NCBI RefSeq assembly: GCF_030851345.1
Contig: NZ_JALPNU010000018.1
Span: forward strand, 1-64,000
Reading direction: 5' to 3'
DNA length: 64,000 nt
Origin: Marinifilum sp. D714
GTDB taxonomy: Bacteria > Bacteroidota > Bacteroidia > Bacteroidales > Marinifilaceae
Below, one piece after another: positions 18,650 to 26,202 of this stretch (positions are counted from its first letter, which is position 1; each line of letters begins with the position of its first letter). The notes beneath the pieces were generated by a model, which worked only from the letters and a program-made list of their open reading frames with translations, made no database searches and was not told the DNA's origin. A program made the translations under genes and the position numbers.

Positions 18650-19115
18650 GGGTAGCCTTCAATTAGTGAATCTTGTTGGTGGTGTGATTGATACGCATAA
18701 TTAATTGAAACTGCCTATCAAATTTACAATTTATGCTAAGTTTTATCATGACTTATACTCATTATTCGATGAACTTACTTGTTTACTCGATTTATGTAGT
18801 TTATCAGACAAGAAATAAGGAAGAAAGGTTACAAACTTTAAATAAATATTTGTGCATGGGTAAATGACGTGTAATTGATTTTTACCAAATCTAAATAGAG
18901 CGTTTCCACAACAAAAGTTGAATGTTATTTTATGATTTGCAGGATGAAATTAAAGTATGTTCGTTGATAAATGCTATACTTTAGACAATTAATAGTAAGC
19001 ATTAATGTTAAAGTATATGGGATTGAAAATAGCACTTTGCAATTGTTTGCTATTTAGAATGTGTCAAAAGGTTGACTTCCATAGCTGAATTACTTAATTT
19101 AAGCATAATTTGGAA
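18650..19115. other. Divergent intergenic region, efflux operon leader
   Basis: 466 bases between the divergent efflux operon and the AhpD-like gene. Besides the predicted promoter at 18886-18915 I see AT-rich sequence with no open frame of note. A second -7-like box for the minus strand (TAAATTTG at 18726-18719) has no matching upstream element. The operon leader would be about 230 bases long, enough for regulation, but I see no clear hairpin or riboswitch. Confidence 0.5.
18886..18915 (-). promoter_or_regulatory. Predicted promoter of the ABC/RND efflux operon
   Basis: Read on the minus strand: TTTG, 18 bases, TAGATTTG, matching the Bacteroidota primary promoter (TTTG-N19-TAnnTTTG) with one base less in the spacer. 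The predicted transcription start is near 18880. The distance to the first ATG (18649) leaves a leader of about 230 bases. Confidence 0.5.
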
Positions 19116-19520
19116 ATGGAGAAGGATATGAAGAGGAAGAAGATTTATGAAGAAATTGAACAGACATTTGGACTAGTTCCAACAATGTTTAAGCTAATTC
19201 CAGATAATACTTTGGAATTAGAGTGGAACCTTTTTAAAAAGTTACAACTTGAAGATGGAGCTATTGAAACAAAAAATCGTGAGTTAATAGGTTTATCAAT
19301 AGCTGCAGTAACCAAATGCAAATATTGTGCATATTTTCATACCGAAATGGCTCGACTATTTGGAGCTACAGATGAAGAAATTGAAGAGGCAGTTCATTTT
19401 GCCAAGGCTACATCTGGTTGGAGCACATATGTAAATGGTATGCAGATTGATTATGATGAATTTACAAATGAAATTGATGCTGCATGTGAGCATGTGAGAC
19501 ATATGCAACCGCAAGATTAA
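19116..19520 (+). CDS. AhpD-like / carboxymuconolactone decarboxylase family protein
   Basis: 134 residues, all helical in appearance, with the AhpD-type centre CKYCAYFHTEMA: a redox CxxC followed by the conserved His. The upstream GLVPTMFKLIPDN element is typical of the family. Members act as peroxidase or disulfide reductants (AhpD) or remain uncharacterised. I start at the ATG at 19116 instead of the TTG two codons earlier. A wobble-paired terminator follows, and a rhodanese gene lies 104 bases downstream, so both could be part of a thiol or sulfur response. That link is only positional. Confidence 0.82.
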   Translation: MEKDMKRKKIYEEIEQTFGLVPTMFKLIPDNTLELEWNLFKKLQLEDGAIETKNRELIGLSIAAVTKCKYCAYFHTEMARLFGATDEEIEEAVHFAKATSGWSTYVNGMQIDYDEFTNEIDAACEHVRHMQPQD

Positions 19521-19551
19521 TTTTTACAAAGATGAATGCATGAAGTTTGAG

Positions 19552-19579
19552 AAGGGAGTTTTTTAGCTTCCTTTTTTTG
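19552..19579 (+). terminator. Hairpin terminator after the AhpD-like gene
   Basis: Arms AAGGGAG (19552-19558) and CTTCCTT (19567-19573) pair with one G-U, followed by a run of seven T. Confidence 0.5.
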
Positions 19580-19624
19580 ATCTTATTATATTTGTATTAA
19601 GCATTAAATTAGAATTTTGTGAGT

Positions 19625-19972
19625 ATGAAATTTAAATATGACCATGTAAAGAAAAACGAATTTACTCCTCTTGAAATAATTCAGGAGATGGAGAAGAGAA
19701 GAGATATGATGATGATAGATGTTCGTGAACCAGTTGAAGTTAAAATCTGTCACATCGAAAGTGCCAGACATATACCAATGGGTGAAATTCCAGCAAAAAT
19801 AGATGAGTTACCAAAAGACAAAGATTTGGTTGTGTTTTGTCACATGGGAGTGCGTAGCAAACAGGTTATGAATTATCTTCGAAAAAATGGATTCTCCCGA
19901 GTTTATAATTTAAAAGGTGGAATCGACCGCTGGTCAGTGGAAGTCGATCCCAAAGTTCAGAGGTATAGATGA
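19625..19972 (+). CDS. Rhodanese-like sulfurtransferase, second copy
   Basis: 115 residues from the ATG at 19625; a GTG two codons earlier is an equal alternative. The active loop is CHMGVRS, and the protein is a clear paralogue of the rhodanese at 162-515. It has an additional Cys in KICHIESARHIP, where the first copy has Glu-Gly in its place. A second Cys near the active site could form a disulfide with the catalytic Cys, but this is speculation. No sulfur-oxidation or tRNA-thiolation genes are nearby. Confidence 0.88.
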   Translation: MKFKYDHVKKNEFTPLEIIQEMEKRRDMMMIDVREPVEVKICHIESARHIPMGEIPAKIDELPKDKDLVVFCHMGVRSKQVMNYLRKNGFSRVYNLKGGIDRWSVEVDPKVQRYR

Positions 19973-19983
19973 TTTAAGTAGAT

Positions 19984-20069
19984 TTCATCTCTCCTTAACT
20001 AAAAAACAATTGTGAAAATTGAACCGACATGTATAATTGCATTTTAATGTATTTAAGCGGAGAGATGAA
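19984..20069. repeat. Long-range inverted repeat between convergent genes
   Basis: TTCATCTCTCC-TTAA (from 19984) is matched by TTAAGC-GGAGAGATGAA (to 20069): 11 perfectly paired bases plus four more after a two-base bulge. The arms are separated by about 60 bases of AT-rich sequence. It lies between the convergent rhodanese and NfeD genes and could end transcription or form a small structured RNA. Confidence 0.45.
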
Positions 20070-20114
20070 TATATTAGCCTGAATTGTTCAAGCCTTTGGT
20101 TTTAGGATTAGTTT

Positions 20115-20555
20115 TTATATTTCTTTTACGGTTAATTCTATTTCGCTTGAATCTAATATTTCAACAAAAGCACCTTCAGGAATTATTTCTCCAGATGTGG
20201 TTGTGGCTTTTTTACCTGTTCCTGCAATAATGACCTTTCCTTTTTTCTTATGTGGATTAATTTCTTCCATAACATAAGCTTCTCTTCCAATATAATCTGT
20301 ATCGATAGAAAGGTGGACTCCTTTTTTACTGATTAATTTTTGCTTGAGAAATGGCTTAAGAATCAGTAGACTGATTATAGAAAGGGTTATGAATACCACC
20401 AATTGAATCGAGATGGAGAAATTAGCGTAAGCAATTACTCCAGCACTAAGTGAACCAATGCCAAAGCACAGAGATGAAAATGTGGAAGTAACAATTTCAA
20501 CAACAAACAAACCTATTGACAGTAGCATCCATAAATGCCAAATTTCTAGTTCCAT
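20115..20555 (-). CDS. NfeD family membrane protein
   Basis: 146 residues: two to three TM segments within residues 8-70, then a C-terminal OB-like beta domain (GREAYVMEEI ... GKVIIAGTGKKATTTSGEIIPEGAFVEIL). This is the short NfeD form (YbbK/YuaF type). Such proteins normally partner a stomatin/flotillin-like SPFH protein, often in the same operon, and affect membrane microdomains. No SPFH gene is present in this window, so the gene is an orphan here. Confidence 0.8.
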   Translation of the reverse strand: MELEIWHLWMLLSIGLFVVEIVTSTFSSLCFGIGSLSAGVIAYANFSISIQLVVFITLSIISLLILKPFLKQKLISKKGVHLSIDTDYIGREAYVMEEINPHKKKGKVIIAGTGKKATTTSGEIIPEGAFVEILDSSEIELTVKEI

Positions 20556-20845
20556 AGCGATAAGTCTTTACATCGAAAGGTAAAATTATGACAACTTTAA
20601 ATATGATCCTAGTGCCAAAACTGTCAAGTTTAGAAAGGTGGAGTTAATCTTCTTAAAATCAGACAGAAAGGAAGGTTTTGGTTTGTGTATTATTAAGAAT
20701 GATTCAAAATAGATTTATATTTGAGTTAATTTTGTGTAGATTTACCTTTAATTGATATATAAAATTATGTGTTAACTTAGTATAACTAAGATTCGGTAGG
20801 GTGAACAATATCGATAGGATTAACAACTATAATATTTAACAAATA

Positions 20846-21838
20846 ATGACCGATAGAAAAAAGGATCATATAGAATTGGCATTTCGCTCTCAAATTGAAA
20901 AAAGTTTTGTTGATGATAGGTTTTACTATGAACCATTCTTAAATGCTCATCCCCAAAAGGAACTGAAACCGTTTACTTTTTTGGGAAAGGAAATTCGCAC
21001 ACCAATTTGGGTTTCGAGTATGACAGGAGGCACTAAGCTTGCAGGAAAAATCAATTCCAATCTGGCAAAAGCTTGTGCTGAATTTGGTATGGGAATGGGA
21101 TTAGGATCTTGTAGGTTGTTGTTGGAGGATGATAAATATCTTGCAGATTTCAATGTAAGACATATAATGGGACCCGAATTGCCATTATATGCTAACTTAG
21201 GCATTTGTCAACTTGAGGAGTTGATACAAAATAATGAACTATCTAAAATTTCTAATCTGGTTGCAAAACTTCAGGCAGATGGCATAATCATTCATGTAAA
21301 TCCGATGCAAGAATGGCTTCAACCTGAGGGTGATTTAATTTTAAGATCACCGATACAAACCATAATGGATTTGCTAAAACATGCTGATTACCCAGTGATT
21401 GTAAAGGAAGTTGGACAAGGATTTGGACCTGATAGTTTAAATCAACTTTTACAATTGCCTTTGCAAGCTATTGAATTTGGTGCGTTTGGAGGAACCAATT
21501 TTGCCAAGATTGAAATGATGAGAAATCCTGATAATCAGATACAATTGTATGATCCTTTGGCAAAAATTGGTCATACTGCTGATCAGATGGTGGATTGGAC
21601 CAATACCATTGTTGAGAGTAACAAGCAAATAAAATGCAATGAACTAATTATCTCAGGTGGGATTCATAGTTTTATTGATGGTTATTTTTTAACTGAGAAA
21701 AGTAAACTACCTGCCATATATGGTCAAGCCTCAGAATTATTAAAATATGCACAAGATTCATATTCCAATCTACAAAATTACATTCAATCTCAAGTTGAAG
21801 GTTTAAAAATCGCGAATGCATTTTTAAAACTAAAGTAA
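20846..21838 (+). CDS. fni: Type 2 isopentenyl-diphosphate delta-isomerase
   Basis: 330 residues of the FMN- and NADPH-dependent type 2 isomerase, which interconverts isopentenyl and dimethylallyl diphosphate. Visible signatures are RKKDHIELAF at the N-terminus, PIWVSSMTGGT, HVNPMQEWLQPEGD in the middle, VIVKEVGQGF, and the phosphate-binding GAFGGTNFAKIE. It is the first gene of a five-gene mevalonate cluster on the plus strand and is separated from the next gene by 121 bases. Length is normal and no key motif is missing. Confidence 0.94.
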   Translation: MTDRKKDHIELAFRSQIEKSFVDDRFYYEPFLNAHPQKELKPFTFLGKEIRTPIWVSSMTGGTKLAGKINSNLAKACAEFGMGMGLGSCRLLLEDDKYLADFNVRHIMGPELPLYANLGICQLEELIQNNELSKISNLVAKLQADGIIIHVNPMQEWLQPEGDLILRSPIQTIMDLLKHADYPVIVKEVGQGFGPDSLNQLLQLPLQAIEFGAFGGTNFAKIEMMRNPDNQIQLYDPLAKIGHTADQMVDWTNTIVESNKQIKCNELIISGGIHSFIDGYFLTEKSKLPAIYGQASELLKYAQDSYSNLQNYIQSQVEGLKIANAFLKLK

Positions 21839-21959
21839 TTCCAGGTAGGTATTTTTCTGCACTGATTTGGCTTCGCTGAATAAAAAATGTAAATTAGGAC
21901 CTGTAAGTATTTTATTATTTGCCGAATTTTCCTTTATTGCAGGAATTAAATATTAATTT

Positions 21960-23282
21960 ATGAAGCGAAAATCGATAATATCAGGTTTTTCAAAATTATC
22001 TCGCGAAGAAAAAGTAGCTGCTCTTACGGATAGTGCTGATAAGATCAAATCAAAGCTAGATAGTTTTCGACTACAGAATAAGGAACAACAAGATCTGTTG
22101 GATGAGATAAGCGAAAATACACTTTCTAATTTTTATTTGCCTTTTGGTGTTGCGCCAAATTTTCTGATTAATAAGAATTTGTATCATATTCCTATGGTTA
22201 TTGAGGAGAGTTCTGTAATTGCTGCTGCTTCTCGATCTGCCAAGTTTTGGGCAAATCATGGAGGTTTTCATGCAAGAGTTATTTCGGTGGTAAAGTCTGG
22301 TCAGGTGCATTTCTTGTGGAAAGGTGAAAAAGTAAGGTTGTTAGACTTATTGCCTGAGTTGAAATATGAACTCTATCGTACAACAAAGGAGTTGACGCGA
22401 AATATGCGCCAGCGTGGAGGAGGTATTCAAAGTATACGATTGGTAGATTTATCGCATGAGATGGAAAATTATTACCAATTGCATGTTGATTTTGATACTG
22501 TAGATTCCATGGGAGCGAACTTTATAAATTCATGCCTTGAACAGATGGCGCAGACCATGAAGAAATTCTTTAGATATTATCAGGGGCTAGAAGATATTGA
22601 GCGTGAATGTGAAATTATCATGTCCATCTTATCCAATTACACCCCAGATTGTTTGGTTGAAAGTTGGGTGGAGTGTGATATACAGGAGCTTGATAATATT
22701 GAGCCAGGAATGAGTGGAAGAGAGTTTGCTGAGAAATTTTCAAAGGCTTCAAAAATTGCTGAAGTGGATGTTTTTAGAGCTGCAACGCACAATAAAGGAA
22801 TATTTAATGGAATTGATGCTGTGGCATTAGCAACCGGGAATGATTTCAGAGCAATTGAAGCTAACGGTCATGTTTGGGCAGCAAAATCAGGTAAATACAA
22901 AAGCCTTACCCATGCTTCTGTTTCAAATAATCGATTTAAATACAAACTAACTATACCTCTTTCATTAGGAACGGTTGGTGGACTTACAAGTTTACATCCT
23001 TTGGCTAAATTTGGTTTGGAATTACTTGGAAAACCATCCGCAAAAGAGTTAATGATGATTACGGCTACAGCTGGATTGGCGAATAATTTTGGCGCCTTAA
23101 GGTCCTTGGTTACAACAGGGATACAATATGGACATATGAAAATGCATTTATCGAATCTTTTAAATGCATTGAAAGCCGATTATGAGGAAAAGAGACAAGC
23201 TTTGGAGTATTTTGCTCACAAAACAGTATCTTATAGCGAAGTAGAATCATTTATCAAATCAATTAGAACTAAGTTGCGATAG
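21960..23282 (+). CDS. Hydroxymethylglutaryl-CoA reductase, class II
   Basis: 440 residues, cytosolic, without the TM anchor of eukaryotic enzymes. It has the class II hallmarks: ENTLSNFYLPFGVAPNFL, the catalytic Glu in VIEESSVIAAAS, Lys in THNKGIFNGIDA, Asp in ATGNDFRA, and the C-terminal His in YGHMKMHLSN. The reaction is reduction of HMG-CoA to mevalonate, the committed step of the pathway. HMG-CoA synthase is not encoded in the window. The next gene starts one base after this stop. Confidence 0.94.
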   Translation: MKRKSIISGFSKLSREEKVAALTDSADKIKSKLDSFRLQNKEQQDLLDEISENTLSNFYLPFGVAPNFLINKNLYHIPMVIEESSVIAAASRSAKFWANHGGFHARVISVVKSGQVHFLWKGEKVRLLDLLPELKYELYRTTKELTRNMRQRGGGIQSIRLVDLSHEMENYYQLHVDFDTVDSMGANFINSCLEQMAQTMKKFFRYYQGLEDIERECEIIMSILSNYTPDCLVESWVECDIQELDNIEPGMSGREFAEKFSKASKIAEVDVFRAATHNKGIFNGIDAVALATGNDFRAIEANGHVWAAKSGKYKSLTHASVSNNRFKYKLTIPLSLGTVGGLTSLHPLAKFGLELLGKPSAKELMMITATAGLANNFGALRSLVTTGIQYGHMKMHLSNLLNALKADYEEKRQALEYFAHKTVSYSEVESFIKSIRTKLR

Positions 23283-23283
23283 T

Positions 23284-24204
23284 TTGACTCCATTAAAAAA
23301 ATATTACTCAAATGCTAAATTTCTAATTACCGGAGAGTATTTGGTTTTGCATGGTGCTTTGTCATTGGCGATCCCACTTCGATTTGGTCAATTGATGGAA
23401 ATTTATGAATCAGATACGAATGTATTGGAATGGATTGCACTAGATAGAGCCCAGCCTTGGTTGCAATTCTCAATCTCTGAAAAAGATATTCTAAGTGTGG
23501 AAAACAAGGGGAATTCTGAGAAGGATTTTGTGTGTTTCATTTTGAATCAGGCAAAGAAGTTAAACCCTGAATTTTTACCAAATTTTTCATTAAAGGTTAA
23601 AACGGAAATCAATTTTGACAGAAATTGGGGATTAGGAAGTAGTTCAAGTTTGATTAACAATATTGCACAGTGGGCAGATGTGAATCCTTACGAATTGCAT
23701 GCTTTGGTGTCAAATGGTTCGGGTTATGATATTGCTTGTGCAAATTATTGTTTGCCTATTCTGTTTCGTAAAAATGAATCTCATCCCATGATATATCCAA
23801 TAAAGTTTGAACCTGGTTTCTCAGATCAGCTTTTCTTTGTATATCTGGGAAATAAGCAGAATAGTGAGGAAAGTGTGAAAAAATATCTGAATGGAAATCC
23901 AGTAACCAAAACACAGGTTGAAAGCATCTCACTGCTGAGTAAAAAGTTATTACAGAGTGAAAATTCCATGGAGTTTGATGCTTTGATTTCTGAACATGAA
24001 AGATTTATTGCAGAAGTACTTCATACAGATCCTGTAAAGAAAGAAAAATTTCCTGATTTTGAAGGAAGTATAAAGTCATTAGGAGCTTGGGGCGGAGACT
24101 TTATTTTGGTTCGATCAGATTTGGGAAAGAGAGAGGTGCATCGCTATTTTTATGAGAAAGGATTAACTACAATATTTGCTTGGGATGATATTATCTTGAG
24201 TTAA
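23284..24204 (+). CDS. GYDIA-type GHMP kinase, probable mevalonate-pathway kinase
   Basis: 306 residues of the GHMP kinase fold: N-terminal AKFLITGEYLVLHGA, phosphate-binding loop WGLGSSSSLINN, the SGYDIA motif that names this family, and a C-terminal GAWGGDF segment. The start is TTG at 23284, one base after the previous stop; no ATG occurs before the conserved N-terminus, so TTG is forced. The cluster has a decarboxylase and a mevalonate kinase but no other candidate for phosphomevalonate kinase, so this protein most likely phosphorylates phosphomevalonate. That assignment is by elimination. Confidence 0.85.
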   Translation: MTPLKKYYSNAKFLITGEYLVLHGALSLAIPLRFGQLMEIYESDTNVLEWIALDRAQPWLQFSISEKDILSVENKGNSEKDFVCFILNQAKKLNPEFLPNFSLKVKTEINFDRNWGLGSSSSLINNIAQWADVNPYELHALVSNGSGYDIACANYCLPILFRKNESHPMIYPIKFEPGFSDQLFFVYLGNKQNSEESVKKYLNGNPVTKTQVESISLLSKKLLQSENSMEFDALISEHERFIAEVLHTDPVKKEKFPDFEGSIKSLGAWGGDFILVRSDLGKREVHRYFYEKGLTTIFAWDDIILS

Positions 24205-24218
24205 CAATTGATAAGCGA

Positions 24219-25268
24219 ATGAAGAAACAACTTGTGGCTTGGGAGAGCCCTTCAAATATTGCATTGATAAAATATTGGGGAAAAATAGGCAGACAGCACC
24301 CTTGTAATCCATCTGTAAGTATGACATTGAAGAATGCGCTAAGTAGAACTCAATTGTCATTTTCGGAAAGAAATGAGAAGTGGATAAACTTTGAATTTGA
24401 GGGAAAAGAAAATCTTGATTTTGCCAAAAGAATAGAAACACTTTTTAAAGGTTTAAATGAGGAATTGCCATTTTTAAGCCAATATTCGTACTCTATCACA
24501 TCAGAAAACACCTTTCCTCATTCTACAGGAATTGCTAGCTCGGCGTCGGCCATGAGTGCTCTTGCTTTGTGCATTTGTAGTATGGAAGAATTGATTACAG
24601 GAAATAAATTGGAGCGTGATGAATTTTTACAGAAAGCCAGTTTTCTTGCTCGTTTGGGATCGGGTAGTGCATCACGATCTATTTATGAATCCTATGCAAC
24701 ATGGGGTGAGAGCAGTGCATTCTCGAAAGCCTCCAATGATTTTGCAACTCCTTTTTCAAAATACATTCATCCAATATTTAAAGATTATCAGGATTATATT
24801 TTATTGGTAAGTTCTAAAAAGAAAAAAGTTTCAAGTACAGCAGGGCATGGGTTGATGAAGAATCATCCATTTGCTCAAGCCAGATATAATCAGGCCAATT
24901 CAAATTTCGAGCGAATGCTTGGGATATTACGTAGTGGCGATTTGGATACTTTTATAGAGGTTCTTGAAAATGAAGCATTAAGTTTGCATGGTTTAATGAT
25001 GAATTCTACACCTTCATTTACTTTGATGAAACCTAATACTTTGGAAGCAATTGAATTAATTCGTGATTTTAGAAATACGACTAAAATTCCTGTAGGATTT
25101 ACCTTGGATGCAGGTCCAAATATTCACTTAATGTTTCCTAAAAAAGACAGTTTAAAAGTTGATGCATTTGTAAATGAACAATTAAAGGAATTACTTGAAG
25201 ATGGGAGATATCTTAAGGATGAAACAGGTTTAGGTCCCAAACAAATAAATATTTCTGGTGGTGAATAA
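24219..25268 (+). CDS. Diphosphomevalonate decarboxylase
   Basis: 349 residues with the mevalonate-diphosphate decarboxylase signature WESPSNIALIKYWGK at the N-terminus, the phosphate loop TGIASSASAMSALA, and RLGSGSASRSIYES. It converts diphosphomevalonate to isopentenyl diphosphate with ATP. It lies 14 bases after the GYDIA kinase and overlaps the next gene by 11 bases, so translation is coupled. Confidence 0.93.
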   Translation: MKKQLVAWESPSNIALIKYWGKIGRQHPCNPSVSMTLKNALSRTQLSFSERNEKWINFEFEGKENLDFAKRIETLFKGLNEELPFLSQYSYSITSENTFPHSTGIASSASAMSALALCICSMEELITGNKLERDEFLQKASFLARLGSGSASRSIYESYATWGESSAFSKASNDFATPFSKYIHPIFKDYQDYILLVSSKKKKVSSTAGHGLMKNHPFAQARYNQANSNFERMLGILRSGDLDTFIEVLENEALSLHGLMMNSTPSFTLMKPNTLEAIELIRDFRNTTKIPVGFTLDAGPNIHLMFPKKDSLKVDAFVNEQLKELLEDGRYLKDETGLGPKQINISGGE

Positions 25269-26202
25269 AAAGAGTGAATTGTTTCATGGCAAACTTCTTC
25301 TGTTTGGAGAATATTCTGTTTTGTTGGGTTCTATGGCATTAAGCATACCTTTCAAAATGTTTAAGGCCAATTTTGATTTCATGAGCTCAAATAAATCTGA
25401 TAAAGAAAAAAAATCGAATTCAGAGTTAAAGAAGTATTTTAAATACCTGCTTTCCAATTCAAATGTTTTTGATTCTATATTGAACTTAACAGATCTTGAA
25501 AAAGATATCAATTCTGGCTTATTTTTCGATTCTTCTATACCAGTAAGTTATGGAGTAGGAAGCTCAGGCGCATTGTGTGCTGCAATCTACAAGCATTATG
25601 GGAAAATAAGCGAACACAATGAAATAAACTTAAGAGATTTAAAGCAAAGGTTATCCTTGCTTGAATCAGGATTTCATGGTAAAAGTTCTGGCTTAGATCC
25701 ATTGATTTCGTATGTTAACAAACCAGTATTGGTTTCTGGTAATGATCAACTTGAACTTGTGAATTTAAAGTTTGATAAGTTTCTTGAGAATGCTGCAGTT
25801 TTTTTAATTGATACCCAACAAAAAGGTGATACAGCACCTTTGGTGAATGATTTTCTATTGCAGTGTGAATCGGTTGATTTTAGAAATAAAATTGTTGAAA
25901 AATTAATACCAGTTACTCAACAATGTATTAATAGCTTGTGCAATAATGATATTGACAATTTTTTTGAATCAATACAAAGTGTTTCATCGTTTCAATATCA
26001 AAACTTTACAAATAAAATCCCATCTGGTTACAGGACACTGTGGAAAACAGGTCTCGATTCCAACAAATTCTGGTTAAAATTATGTGGTTCAGGAGGTGGT
26101 GGTTATCTTCTTGGTTTTACCAGAAATATGAATGAGACTGAAAAATTCTTATCGAAAATGGAGTTTTCTTATCTCCAAATTACGTCTACTTCGATGAAAT
26201 AA
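25258..26202 (+). CDS. Mevalonate kinase family protein
   Basis: 314 residues of the GHMP fold: GKLLLFGEYSVLLGS, the ATP loop VSYGVGSSGALCAAIY, FHGKSSGLDPLISY (with the catalytic Asp), and CGSGGGGYLLGF. It would phosphorylate mevalonate. The start is a GTG at 25258 or the next GTG at 25261, both inside the end of the decarboxylase gene. Its 3' end overlaps the convergent sensor kinase gene by 17 bases. Product by family is confident; the split of mevalonate and phosphomevalonate kinase roles between this protein and the GYDIA kinase is inferred. Confidence 0.87.
   Translation: MVNKKSELFHGKLLLFGEYSVLLGSMALSIPFKMFKANFDFMSSNKSDKEKKSNSELKKYFKYLLSNSNVFDSILNLTDLEKDINSGLFFDSSIPVSYGVGSSGALCAAIYKHYGKISEHNEINLRDLKQRLSLLESGFHGKSSGLDPLISYVNKPVLVSGNDQLELVNLKFDKFLENAAVFLIDTQQKGDTAPLVNDFLLQCESVDFRNKIVEKLIPVTQQCINSLCNNDIDNFFESIQSVSSFQYQNFTNKIPSGYRTLWKTGLDSNKFWLKLCGSGGGGYLLGFTRNMNETEKFLSKMEFSYLQITSTSMK

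Noticed and set aside
18719-18726. Second possible -7 box (TAAATTTG on the minus strand) for the exporter operon
   Set aside because: No TTTG or TTG lies at the expected distance; the box at 18886-18915 fits better.
20716-20723. TATATTTG as a promoter for the mevalonate cluster
   Set aside because: The nearest upstream TTTG is 30 bases away, too far for this promoter class.
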